From Babylonia areolata (lineage: Eukaryota; Mollusca; Gastropoda; Neogastropoda; Buccinidae), in contig NC_134910.1 of NCBI RefSeq assembly GCF_041734735.1, positions 5,131,755-5,195,754 on the forward strand: 64,000 bases of DNA, in the 5' to 3' direction. A program made the translations under genes and the position numbers. The first letter of the stretch is position 1. Every line of letters starts with the position of its first letter. Shown piece after piece: positions 10,624 to 19,655 of this stretch. The notes beneath the pieces were generated by a model. It was given only the letters and a program-made list of their open reading frames with translations. It had not been told where the DNA came from and did no database searches.

Positions 10624-13600
10624 ATGGTGCAACGATATTCTGAAAAATATTACCGTGATCTCGCTTCAAGAAAAGAGATTCCTAATCATGAATCTATGAA
10701 TAAAACTGAGTTGATTAAAGCACTGGGGTTTGATGCTTTGGAGGGGGAGACCAATGCTACGCTTAAAGATATTGCACGAAAGCTCAAAATTCGTGGTTTT
10801 AGTAGAATGAAAAAAGATGAACTTATTAAAAATATACGTAAACTACAACATAAAGCCGAATCCACGGAGGAGTTTGGTAGTATTATTAAAAATTATAAAC
10901 TTGCGGCTCTTCCAAATGAAATAGATCCGCTTTCGTTTATGATGAGTAAAGTGGACACTATTAACCAAAGAGCTATTCCACTGACCAAACAAAATATTGT
11001 TTTAACGGTGGAGTTTGCTCAAATTAAAAATGATGATACTACTGTAGCTGTATTTCGATCGGAATATCAAAGTATTATTGATGTTGTTGATGATCAAGAT
11101 ATTGAAAAACAAATAAAACATATTATGTTAAAAATAGAAAATTTTACAAATGAAGGTTCAGGATGGTTCATTAAAAGAATCTTTAGTTTATGGGTGAATA
11201 GAGTTTCTATTACATCTCCAGGATCCTTTATTGAATCACCACAGTGGTTAAAAAATAAAAGAGCTGTGATTAATATTAAAAATAAAGATGATCAATGTAT
11301 AAGACATTGTTTACGTGCATACAAGTTTCCAGTAAAAGCGAATTCTAATTTAACTTATTCCTATCCTTCTGATGATGGGTTAAATTTTGAAAATATTGAC
11401 TTTCCTACACCTATAAAACAAATTACAAAGATTGAGACTCAAAATAATATTGCTATTAATGTATACTATTTAAAAAATAAAACGATTGAACGTGCAAGAA
11501 TATCAAAACAGCCCACCAACATGGAGCGTATTAAACTTCTTATTATAGAAAATGAAAATGGTGGACAACATTATACTTATATTAAGAACTTTAACAGACT
11601 ACTTAGTAATACAAACAAACACAAATCAGCCATGTACTTTTGTGAGTATTGCTTGACAGGTACAACATCATCAGAACTTTTAGAAGAACGTATTAAGCGA
11701 TGCGTGCAGATCAACCACAAGAACTATTCTCGCGTTGAGATGCCATCGGAGAAGACAAAAATGATCAAATTTACCAATTTTCAAAAACAAATGCAAGTTA
11801 GTGATGTGATATATGCTGATTTTGAGGCGATTTGTAAAGAAATAAAAGACGATTCCCATTCGAATAATACCATCAAAGAAAGCGAACACATCATCTCGTC
11901 ATATGGGTTTGTGCATGTTAGGTCTGATGGAAGGGCGTACAAACCGCAACTATTTCGTGGTGAGAATGCGGTCAGTCATTTTCTCGATAAACTTCGAATA
12001 ATATATTATCATACCGTCAAGGAATTGAAAAAACCAGTTCCAATAAAGATGACCAAAAAAGATAACGAATCGTTTGAAAACGAACGAGTTTGTTGGATAT
12101 GTAGAGGGGAACTACCCGCAAATGATAAAGTAAGAGATCATGACCATATCACAGGGAACTATAGAGGTGCCGCGCATGCATCGTGTAATCTTAAATTGAG
12201 AATAAAACCCGACGAATTTGTGTTGTCGATATTATTTCACAACCTCAAAGGTTACGACTCTCACGCGATCATTTCAGAGCTCGCGAACAAAGGTGGTGGT
12301 AGAATTACGTGTATCGCGAATAATAAAGAGAAGTACATCACATTCAGTTGGGGAAGGTTGAAGTTTTTAGATAGTTTCGCATTCTTGAGTTCGAGTCTCG
12401 ACCAGCTTGCGAAGAACCTTCCGGATGATAAGAAGTTTTTAACGTGCAAACATTTCACAGATGAGGAGGAGTTCAAGCTCGTTACGAGAAAAGGAGTCTT
12501 TCCGTACGAATATATTACCGATTGGAGTAAATACGAAGATACGAAACTACCAAAGAAAAGTCATTTCTTTAGTAAACTTAACAACACGGATATATCAGAA
12601 AGTGACCACAAGCATGCCAAGAATGTGTGGAAGAAGTTTAAATGTAAGAATCTAGGTGATTATAACGATCTGTACTTAGTCACTGATGTGCTGTTACTTG
12701 CCGATGTGTTCCAGAATTTTAGAAATACGTGTTTGCGAACTCATAATCTCGATCCTGTTCATTATTACACGCTTCCCGGAATGTCTTGGGATGCTTTACT
12801 CAAGAGTACGGGAATAGAACTCGAACTGTTGACGGATATCGAACAATATAACATGATAGAGGCGGGAATACGCGGTGGAATCAGTATGACTGTAAGAAGA
12901 TACGCGGAGGCTAATAACAAGTATATGAAAGATTACAGGCCTGAAAAAACGGATTCGTATATCATGTATCTCGACGCGAACAACTTGTATGGTTGGGCGA
13001 TGTTACAAGCTTTACCCACGGGTGGATTTATCTGGGATAACGATGCCAATCTCGAAAAGATTCTAAATCACCCCGACGATGATGAGACGGGATATATTGT
13101 GGAGTGTGATATCGAGTACCCTAAGGAATTACACGACGAACATAACGATTATCCCCTAGCTCCCGAGAAAATAGAAATAAAACTCGAAAACCTCTCACCC
13201 TATCAACAACGCCTTCGTGAAAAACTTGAGATGCGCGGAAAGGAAACGAGAAAATTAGTTCCGAATCTATGGAATAAGGTTGGTTATGTCGTTCACTATA
13301 GAAATCTCAAGCTATACACGCAACTTGGCATGAAAGTAACTAAAATCACAAAAGTGTTAAAATTTAATCAAAGTCCCTGGATGGCGCCCTATATAATGAT
13401 GAACACCAAACTGAGACAAGCCGCTACTAACGATGCCGATAAAGATCTGTATAAATTAATGAACAACTCGGTATTTGGTAAAACTATGGAAAATATCAGA
13501 ATGAGAACGAATATCAAATTATTCAAGTTAGATGAAGAGGACAAGGCACGCAAACTAATAAACAAATCGGCTTATGTCGATCATATGATCATCAACGAGA

Positions 13601-14226
13601 AACTTCTAGCGATTCACTACAAAAAAAATAAGCTTGTGCTCAATAAACCTATCTATATCGGGATGGCCATTCTTGACCTATCAAAGTATCTCATGTATGA
13701 TTTGTATTACAACCACTACAAGAAAAAATATGGATGCAGGTTGTTATATACTGATACCGATTCATTCATTCTCCACGTAGAATGCGAGGATTTTATCGCT
13801 TGTATGGATGATAATGTACATGACCGCAGTAATTTTCCAAAAGATCATCAATTGTACGATAAATCGATAGAGAAAGTGCCAGGATACATGAAAAGTGAGC
13901 TCGGATGTAAACCGATCCGACAATTCTGCGGCTTGCGCTCGAAGATGTATTCGGTTGTAGCGGATGATGGATCAGTTATCAAGAAAGCCAAGGGCATAAA
14001 AAAATGTGTGGTGAAGGATGAAATTGAACCCGATATGTATAAGGAGTGTATTGATCGATCTGTTCAATTTACTAATAGTATGATAACGTTCAGATCGTAT
14101 AAGCACAAGATGTACACAATCAAGCAAATGAAGACATCACTCTCACCGTACGATTCCAAACGCTATTGGCTAGATGATGGTATTACATCTTACGCCTATG
14201 GGCACTATGGTATTTCTGTATCGTGA
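10624..14226 (+). CDS. pPolB: Protein-primed DNA polymerase B of the Polinton
   Basis: 1200 residues, the expected size, open from start to stop. It would replicate the element from a protein primer at its ends. Exonuclease motifs: YADFEA (Asp399, Glu401), HNLKGYDSH (539-547) and YLVTD (Asp688). Polymerase motifs: A, DANNLYGWA (784-792); B, KLMNNSVFGK (944-953); C, YTDTDS (1042-1047); then KMY (1107-1109). A SAP-like helix pair lies near residues 40-76 (KIRGFSRMKKDELIKNI). Between the N-terminal part and exonuclease II there is a zinc/HNH-like module: CWIC at 490-493, RDHDH at 504-508, CN at 521-522. The N-terminal 390 residues match nothing I can name and may include the terminal-protein function. 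Its end overlaps the integrase gene on the other strand by 22 bases. Confidence 0.95.
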   Translation: MVQRYSEKYYRDLASRKEIPNHESMNKTELIKALGFDALEGETNATLKDIARKLKIRGFSRMKKDELIKNIRKLQHKAESTEEFGSIIKNYKLAALPNEIDPLSFMMSKVDTINQRAIPLTKQNIVLTVEFAQIKNDDTTVAVFRSEYQSIIDVVDDQDIEKQIKHIMLKIENFTNEGSGWFIKRIFSLWVNRVSITSPGSFIESPQWLKNKRAVINIKNKDDQCIRHCLRAYKFPVKANSNLTYSYPSDDGLNFENIDFPTPIKQITKIETQNNIAINVYYLKNKTIERARISKQPTNMERIKLLIIENENGGQHYTYIKNFNRLLSNTNKHKSAMYFCEYCLTGTTSSELLEERIKRCVQINHKNYSRVEMPSEKTKMIKFTNFQKQMQVSDVIYADFEAICKEIKDDSHSNNTIKESEHIISSYGFVHVRSDGRAYKPQLFRGENAVSHFLDKLRIIYYHTVKELKKPVPIKMTKKDNESFENERVCWICRGELPANDKVRDHDHITGNYRGAAHASCNLKLRIKPDEFVLSILFHNLKGYDSHAIISELANKGGGRITCIANNKEKYITFSWGRLKFLDSFAFLSSSLDQLAKNLPDDKKFLTCKHFTDEEEFKLVTRKGVFPYEYITDWSKYEDTKLPKKSHFFSKLNNTDISESDHKHAKNVWKKFKCKNLGDYNDLYLVTDVLLLADVFQNFRNTCLRTHNLDPVHYYTLPGMSWDALLKSTGIELELLTDIEQYNMIEAGIRGGISMTVRRYAEANNKYMKDYRPEKTDSYIMYLDANNLYGWAMLQALPTGGFIWDNDANLEKILNHPDDDETGYIVECDIEYPKELHDEHNDYPLAPEKIEIKLENLSPYQQRLREKLEMRGKETRKLVPNLWNKVGYVVHYRNLKLYTQLGMKVTKITKVLKFNQSPWMAPYIMMNTKLRQAATNDADKDLYKLMNNSVFGKTMENIRMRTNIKLFKLDEEDKARKLINKSAYVDHMIINEKLLAIHYKKNKLVLNKPIYIGMAILDLSKYLMYDLYYNHYKKKYGCRLLYTDTDSFILHVECEDFIACMDDNVHDRSNFPKDHQLYDKSIEKVPGYMKSELGCKPIRQFCGLRSKMYSVVADDGSVIKKAKGIKKCVVKDEIEPDMYKECIDRSVQFTNSMITFRSYKHKMYTIKQMKTSLSPYDSKRYWLDDGITSYAYGHYGISVS

Positions 14227-15127
14227 GGAACAACCATAAGCTCTTCATGTACAAACCCTCTGGATGGGCCATTTTGTAAATAATAAAGAATAGGATCGCC
14301 GGGCATCATACGCTTAATATTATAAACTTTAAGAGACCAAACGGGATCCATTGCTCGTTTGCGAGCTCCACCCTCGAGCTCACCGGGCTCATACAAGTAC
14401 CGAACTTGCGCATCATGCGGTAACTCTCCTTTATCATCTTTAGTCGATGCAGAGGATTCGGCTTCTACCGATTTGGCCTTTATTGCGACCGACGGTTTCT
14501 TACCAATAAGTCTCGTCACCTCATTATTCAATGCAGCCACAACAGCCGGTAATCTAGTGACCCATTCTGTTGATCGATTCGGCGATTTCATTTCAGCCAC
14601 ATATTGATGACTAAACAATCGTTCTGCCAGCGTACGATTAAATCTTTCTACAATAGCCTGGCTTCTGTGTGTCTTTCCACGCCTTACTTTTTTAAAATTT
14701 TGTTCACAGCACCCATAAACTCTCGGCCAGGATCTACCTGAAGAAGTTTGGGCAACTTCAATGGGCTACGGTCGTAAATACGTAAAAAAGCGGCCGCCAC
14801 TTCGACGCTGTCTTTCGTTGTTAGTGGTTCGGCTTTTTTATATCGACTCGCAACATCAACGACAGTCAGTGCATACTTATACGTCTTACGCCCGATTCTG
14901 TCATAGGGTAAAAATAAAAGGTCAGCCTGATGAACCTCATTTGGGACAGTAATATCAAATTTTGCTCTCGGAATATACTTTGGAGGGGGTAGATAAATTT
15001 GCCATATAGCTTGTTTTTGTAACCATTTTCTAGCCTCATCCTCAGACACCTTGGCTGCTTTCGCGAGTTTTTTAATTGCCGAATAACCCTTCCAATAACC
15101 GCTTGGGCTGTAATAGATCTTTTCCAT
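14205..15127 (-). pseudogene. INT: Retroviral-type integrase of the Polinton, broken
   Basis: The region codes for a DDE-type integrase: an N-terminal part, the HQADLLFL and ALTVVDVASRY strands of the catalytic core, a VDPGREF segment, and a C-terminal chromodomain-like stretch rich in aromatic and basic residues (VWSLKVYNIKRMMPGDPILY). In Polintons this enzyme inserts the element into host DNA and produces the 6-bp duplication seen here. The gene is broken in this copy. It is the last gene of the - strand run and converges on the polymerase gene. Confidence 0.88.
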
Positions 15128-15148
15128 TTTATTTAAGAAAGTAAATGT

Positions 15149-15565
15149 TTAATATTTTGAAATCGCAACGCCAAAAATGACCATGGTCATGATAATAAAT
15201 ACGTATTCTCGATCTTTTTGTCCCTCTGAGGGTGTATAAAAATCTGAAAGTTGGGGTTTATGAGAAAGAGGGGGTAGTGGCTCCCCCATCACTTTATAAT
15301 ATTCTTGCATAGCCATATCCACATCCTTAAACGTGTTCACAGCATGTTGTTGTTGTCTTAGTTTTTCATTTATATAATCTAAACGTTGAATCCTCTCTTT
15401 CTGCCATTCTGCGGTCGCTGCCTGAAGTTGTTCTTGCGCTTTGTTGTGTCGTTTCTGTTCTTCTAACGCGTCTGAAGACCCCAGTTTACTAAATAAAAAA
15501 TTACTTCCGGTAAATGCTAAAGCGTTTACTATTGCCCCACCAACGAGTAACGCTACTGATGCCAT
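15149..15565 (-). CDS. Small membrane-anchored coiled-coil protein of the Polinton
   Basis: 138 residues. Hydrophobic N-terminus (VALLVGGAIVNALAFTGSNF), a Gln/Glu-rich helical middle (EEQKRHNKAQEQLQAATAEW) likely to form a coiled coil, a proline-rich stretch, and a hydrophobic C-terminus (VFIIMTMVIFGVAI). This looks like a two-pass or hairpin membrane protein. It lies 21 bases from the next gene in a tightly packed - strand run. Function unknown; a virion membrane or assembly role is only inference. Confidence 0.7.
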   Translation of the reverse strand: MASVALLVGGAIVNALAFTGSNFLFSKLGSSDALEEQKRHNKAQEQLQAATAEWQKERIQRLDYINEKLRQQQHAVNTFKDVDMAMQEYYKVMGEPLPPLSHKPQLSDFYTPSEGQKDREYVFIIMTMVIFGVAISKY

Positions 15566-15586
15566 ACTATAATGATGATATTATTA

Positions 15587-15829
15587 TTACTTCAAAATAT
15601 CATGTGGGAGAATACCTTGTTTTTCCAACATATCCTTCGTAGCCATAGCGAGGGCTATATCCAAAGTGACCATCCCGATATCTTCGAGGTTGAAAGCCAG
15701 TCTAGGTGTCGGGGCTTTCGTAAATATTAATTTTGTCAATCTCGAGTAACCAGCGGCCAATGCGCTGACCACAACCGCGTGGTATACAGTGTTTGCAATT
15801 TCTTTACCGTTTATATTTGGTGTTGCCAT
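15587..15829 (-). CDS. Small hydrophobic protein of the Polinton, 80 residues
   Basis: Contains an amphipathic to hydrophobic stretch (YHAVVVSALAAGYSRLTKLI) and a second, weaker one (MVTLDIALAMATKDML). Start chosen at the first ATG of the frame, 28 bases beyond the end of the preceding broken small gene. No family recognised. Confidence 0.65.
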   Translation of the reverse strand: MATPNINGKEIANTVYHAVVVSALAAGYSRLTKLIFTKAPTPRLAFNLEDIGMVTLDIALAMATKDMLEKQGILPHDILK

Positions 15830-15857
15830 TGTTTATAAATAGTGTTCAAATTAATGT

Positions 15858-16175
15858 TCAAAACATAATAAATGGGTTGGGTTTTGTTACCACAGGTTGT
15901 GGTGGTTGTACTGGTTTTTTCGACCGATTAAAATATATGTAAACACCACAACCTGTTATCATCGTAGCAGCAGCAGCAATGTACAAGGGATTGATAAAAA
16001 CGTGATCTGGTCCCCTCGATGATGGTTCTTCTTCTTGTTGTTGTTCTTGTTGTTGTTGTTCTTTCGCTTTTCAAAGTTTTTGGAGAAGTTCTTCATGTTT
16101 TGCTTTTCTAGCAGCAGCACCTTTTCGACCCGCTTCAACTTTCTTCTGATTCTTTGGTTTCGTTACTTCCTCCAT
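15858..16175 (-). pseudogene. Small lysine/glutamine-rich membrane protein of the Polinton, broken
   Basis: Codes for a basic, Ala-rich start (KKVEAGRKGAAARKAKHEEL), a polyglutamine/glutamate run, one transmembrane segment (IAAAATMITGCGVYIYF) and a short tail rich in Pro and Val. The reading frame is not open in this copy. It overlaps the end of the 197-residue gene by about 40 bases, in keeping with the close packing of this strand. Confidence 0.6.
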
Positions 16176-16728
16176 TATATTTATTAAATTGACAATGTTT
16201 AACAGTAGTTACAGCTGTGGTGAGCGGAGCTAAGAACATGCCAAATCTGTGATATAGTTCACAAGTAAAGCTGTTAAGCGCATGTCCCAGGAATGGATCT
16301 TGCTCGAGATCACTATTTAATTTTGTTTGGTCATCAATTGGGAGATACATACAAACTGCTCTGGTATACAGTTGTATAATTGTATTACCGAGTGATTTTG
16401 TAATCATCGATCCTAAACTCGCTTCGTATCTCGTATAAAGCTTGTCTATATCCGCATCTTTCATCACTTCGATTTTATCAACACTAAACTCTTTCCCTAA
16501 ATATTCTTTTGCTCCACCGGCTGAGACCACCGCCATAAGCCTGTCGCGTTTGGGATCCTCGGATAGTAATGGGTCCATCTTCTTCTTATATTCTATATAC
16601 CTCCTTTTAAGTTTAAAATAATGAAAAACTACAAATCCAACGACTAAAAGTGTTAAGAAATTGCTAACCAGTGCTAAGGAACTGTTAAGCAGTGTTAAGA
16701 AATTGTTAAGCATTGTTATTACTAGCAA
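16135..16728 (-). CDS. Membrane-anchored protein of the Polinton, 197 residues
   Basis: A single N-terminal transmembrane helix (LVSNFLTLLVVGFVVFHYFK, about residues 21-40) follows a short Leu/Asn-rich start that repeats the pattern NNFLTLLNSS. Then come a basic segment and a globular domain with four cysteines in its second half. The start overlaps the stop of the ATPase gene by seven bases, which suggests they are expressed as a unit. No named family recognised; present next to the packaging ATPase, so a virion-assembly role is a guess. Confidence 0.75.
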   Translation of the reverse strand: MLVITMLNNFLTLLNSSLALVSNFLTLLVVGFVVFHYFKLKRRYIEYKKKMDPLLSEDPKRDRLMAVVSAGGAKEYLGKEFSVDKIEVMKDADIDKLYTRYEASLGSMITKSLGNTIIQLYTRAVCMYLPIDDQTKLNSDLEQDPFLGHALNSFTCELYHRFGMFLAPLTTAVTTVKHCQFNKYNGGSNETKESEES

Positions 16729-17336
16729 ATTTTATATGCAACTGGTTGATCAGTTTTTAATATCAACTTGGAGTGTTTGGTATTTGCCAATGATTTCCTA
16801 ACCTCTTTACGTTCATTTTGTGTTGGAATGACATCGTTTTCTCTTAAACACTCATCAAACGAGTCCCTATCCTTACAGTGAAATAAAGCCACCCATTTTG
16901 TTTGTTCGCGAAGGTCAGTAAGAACCGAGTTGTATTTCTGAGTCAACACCCACACAGACTGTTTCGCGTGTCTTCCAGAAAATGCGAGTTTACTCAACAT
17001 TTGCTTCTTTTGAGTAAGAGCCTTTAAGTCACTACAGTCATCGATGATGTACAACGTTGGCTCCCCGGCAAATATTTCAAAAAACAGCCCAAGCCATTCG
17101 TGAAGTTTATCACCGGGATTAACGGTGTATACCCCGCGGTCCTTTCTTACCCACACTCGGGATCGATAGGCTTTATTATATTCGAGAGTAGGGCATAGAA
17201 TTACAATATTCTCGAACACACCACGATATGTCGTTTGTAATAAATCTAAAATAAATTCGGTCTTACCGCACCCAGTTTGCCCGCAAATAATTGCGGAATG
17301 TGCTTCTTTAGTAAACAGCCTCGACAAATCTTCCAT
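16722..17336 (-). CDS. ATPase: A32/FtsK-like DNA-packaging ATPase of the Polinton
   Basis: 204 residues. Walker A is GQTGCGKT at residues 19-26, Walker B is LYIIDD at 95-100, and a sensor-like segment WVLTQKYNSVLTDLREQ follows, as in the A32-type packaging ATPases of Polintons, virophages and giant viruses. Its job in a virus is to pump DNA into the capsid. The start codon lies inside the end of the candidate capsid gene (29-base overlap) and the stop overlaps the next gene, a layout usual for capsid-packaging modules. The gene looks whole. Confidence 0.93.
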   Translation of the reverse strand: MEDLSRLFTKEAHSAIICGQTGCGKTEFILDLLQTTYRGVFENIVILCPTLEYNKAYRSRVWVRKDRGVYTVNPGDKLHEWLGLFFEIFAGEPTLYIIDDCSDLKALTQKKQMLSKLAFSGRHAKQSVWVLTQKYNSVLTDLREQTKWVALFHCKDRDSFDECLRENDVIPTQNERKEVRKSLANTKHSKLILKTDQPVAYKIC

Positions 17337-18495
17337 CTTCTATATTTAATTGTCCATCCATAATTACAAATACATACGCATTGAGCGGTTCTGCCGTTTC
17401 AGCTTTTTTCTGAATCTGAATCGTAATGCCTTCAGACGCATTTTCGATACGACGTCCACTCCCGTGAAGAGAATTATCATCTGTGGTGCGCATATCCAAC
17501 CAAAGAGCATAATTATTCGTGAAATATTCGCCGACTGTGACATCCGCTAGTTCTAAATCTTTTACCACTTTGTCTACTTCGGGGTCGCGTTTTTGCGTTC
17601 CGAAAAACTTTCTGATTTCATCCCATTGTTGATAGGAACGCATACCTTGACAAAACAGTTGATTGGGCACACCTTCGATCGTCACTTCAACCTTATTGAT
17701 CTTAGGATTGTAATACTCATCAAACAACAGCAGTACCCCCTTCATACTTTTTGCCGGCACGTTGAGATTAATATTCCAGAGTGTGTCAGATTTGTCCAGA
17801 GGAATTTTACGATGTCGTAGTATTCTATCATATAAAATAGCGATCCTACCCGAATAATAACCGGCTATCTGTCTCGCAAGTTCGGGTTGTGTGACTTTCT
17901 CAAACTCGAGACTAATCCCTTCTATCGTATAGGATGCATCCGGGTCTGTGCTGCGGATAACCTTGTTATAAGTGTTAAAGGTAAGTTCATACTCCAGGCG
18001 ATCGCCGAGAGCACTCTGATAAAATGGTGCATGAGATTCTAGCAATTCGAAATCAAGCGGAATACAAAATCGATTACCATAAGCCTCCGCAATGGCGGCA
18101 TCTCTAGCGATAGTGTTATCTTTATTATCCGCGTTAATACGCAATCGTGTCACATTACGGTTTGTAGTTAAGTCAATACCTTGATAAACGGCGTTTCTTC
18201 GTTCTTGTCGAGTTCGCCAAAGATCTCCATAAGTATAAAATACATCACTATCTTCAACGCTCATGATTTCATTACCGGAAATGCGAATGGTTGTTTTACG
18301 TACTATGGCTCTACCAATATTATCAACGAGTGTTCTGATCACATCGTCAACACCTAAATTAGGAAAGCGTACAAGAAGTTGTTGATTCTGATCAATAGTT
18401 GACGGATTGTTAGTAATCACGACAGTCTGCCGCACGCCCTTTATCCCCCGCGGCTCCCGCAAACTTCTCATTGGATTAAGCTTTCTTCCACTCAT
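17308..18495 (-). CDS. MCP: Candidate major capsid protein of the Polinton (double jelly-roll)
   Basis: 395 residues, rich in beta-strand-like alternating sequence, with few cysteines and no membrane segment. I recognise the end pattern LHGSGRRIENASEGITIQIQ and the middle NINLNVPAKSMKGVLLLF as a recurrent Polinton structural protein. Its size, position directly upstream of the packaging ATPase and overlap with it support the major capsid assignment, but the fold is inferred, not seen. The start is the first ATG after a 50-bp AT-rich gap shared with the divergent gene at 18546. It looks whole. Confidence 0.72.
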   Translation of the reverse strand: MSGRKLNPMRSLREPRGIKGVRQTVVITNNPSTIDQNQQLLVRFPNLGVDDVIRTLVDNIGRAIVRKTTIRISGNEIMSVEDSDVFYTYGDLWRTRQERRNAVYQGIDLTTNRNVTRLRINADNKDNTIARDAAIAEAYGNRFCIPLDFELLESHAPFYQSALGDRLEYELTFNTYNKVIRSTDPDASYTIEGISLEFEKVTQPELARQIAGYYSGRIAILYDRILRHRKIPLDKSDTLWNINLNVPAKSMKGVLLLFDEYYNPKINKVEVTIEGVPNQLFCQGMRSYQQWDEIRKFFGTQKRDPEVDKVVKDLELADVTVGEYFTNNYALWLDMRTTDDNSLHGSGRRIENASEGITIQIQKKAETAEPLNAYVFVIMDGQLNIEDGRFVEAVY

Positions 18496-18545
18496 TTTTT
18501 GTTTTATATAGATATAAGGATATAACTTTATATTATAAGTTTAAT
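18496..18545. promoter_or_regulatory. Short AT-rich divergent promoter region
   Basis: Only 50 bases separate the starts of the capsid gene (- strand) and the 369-residue gene (+ strand). The gap contains TTTTATATAGATATAAGG and TTTATATTATAAG, so TATA-like boxes face both ways. Bidirectional use is inferred from the layout. Confidence 0.55.
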
Positions 18546-19655
18546 ATGGCGGAAGGGTTCGCAGAAGGTGGTGAGTCAATAATAGAATCTGGTTTCTTGC
18601 AAACAGAATTATTAAAGAGCGCGGTTGATGATGACTATGATGCATTTGGACAAGAGCCCGATGTTGGGCGAAATTATGCCAATTTTGAACTTGATAGTAG
18701 AGGTACACTACGATTAAAAAATAATCCAGATTTTAATATCATTAACGTCCGCACGAAACAACCCCTAGCACTTTCAACACTAGCGGGAAAACCTGGTGGA
18801 GCAAATATTATTCGCGAGGAACTTGGTTTTGTAGACTGGAGGAGGAAACCCCAAACGGTCGCGGCTCTCCAAAAGCTTGAAGCCAAACTGGGCGAAGAAA
18901 TTGAGATGGATGATTTCTCACCAAATACAATCGATGAAGTACTTAAAACTATAGATGATCCTCCCCTGGATGGCACCGATAAACTGGGTGACCATATTCG
19001 TGAACTCAAAGGTTTAGACAAAGCCATGCAAAGACAGCGCGGTAATCTTTCTGACAACCTCTCAAAACTCTCTCACCTGGATGAAGAAATGTCAACTTTA
19101 AAAATAAGAATTCAGTCTGCGGAACTAGCTGATAAAGATGAAAGCGAAATCAAACCCTTGCGTTTACAATTAGACAATCTAAACATCGAGCGTGCTGCAC
19201 GGCTAGAAGCGATATCAACACACAAAGAAGCGCTGCGATCTCAAATCAGCAGAATGCGTGAAACGATACGCAGAATTCTTGAGGAGGACACAACACTAGC
19301 GGAACGTATTCGAACGCTTTTTAGAGAACAAGGCATTACTATCGTTTCCATTCTTACTGCCTTTGGTATGATTATCAGCACTATCGTTTTGGCCGTCACG
19401 GGTGGAGGGGGCACTCCACGGGCGCCGGGTAAAAAAGATGACAACTGGATAAGAAAAAGACTTAAAGATTTGGGAGAATTACTTAAAAAATTAGGTTTAA
19501 AGGCGATTGATGCCCTCCCAGGAGTCATTGGGGCTATTGTTTCGTGGTTATTAAGCACGTTGGGTAAAGCGGTTGGGTGGTTAGCCAACAACCTGTGGGC
19601 ACTCGTGCTCGGTGCTGGCCTCCTCCTGTTTGATTATTTAAAGAAGAGAAAGTAA
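18546..19655 (+). CDS. Coiled-coil protein with C-terminal membrane segments, Polinton
   Basis: 369 residues. An acidic N-terminal region is followed by a long charged coiled-coil stretch (about residues 150-250, for example LDEEMSTLKIRIQSAELADK). A hydrophobic helix comes next (IVSILTAFGMIISTIVLAV), then a basic Gly/Pro hinge and a C-terminal hydrophobic pair (VIGAIVSWLLST, ALVLGAGLLLFDYL) with a KKRK end. The layout resembles viral membrane-active or minor structural proteins, but the family is not recognised. Its end overlaps the converging 525-residue gene by 22 bases. The gene looks whole. Confidence 0.78.
   Translation: MAEGFAEGGESIIESGFLQTELLKSAVDDDYDAFGQEPDVGRNYANFELDSRGTLRLKNNPDFNIINVRTKQPLALSTLAGKPGGANIIREELGFVDWRRKPQTVAALQKLEAKLGEEIEMDDFSPNTIDEVLKTIDDPPLDGTDKLGDHIRELKGLDKAMQRQRGNLSDNLSKLSHLDEEMSTLKIRIQSAELADKDESEIKPLRLQLDNLNIERAARLEAISTHKEALRSQISRMRETIRRILEEDTTLAERIRTLFREQGITIVSILTAFGMIISTIVLAVTGGGGTPRAPGKKDDNWIRKRLKDLGELLKKLGLKAIDALPGVIGAIVSWLLSTLGKAVGWLANNLWALVLGAGLLLFDYLKKRK

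Noticed and set aside
12461-12655. Short alternative frame inside the DNA polymerase gene
   Set aside because: No domain, no upstream signal, fully inside a well-supported coding region.
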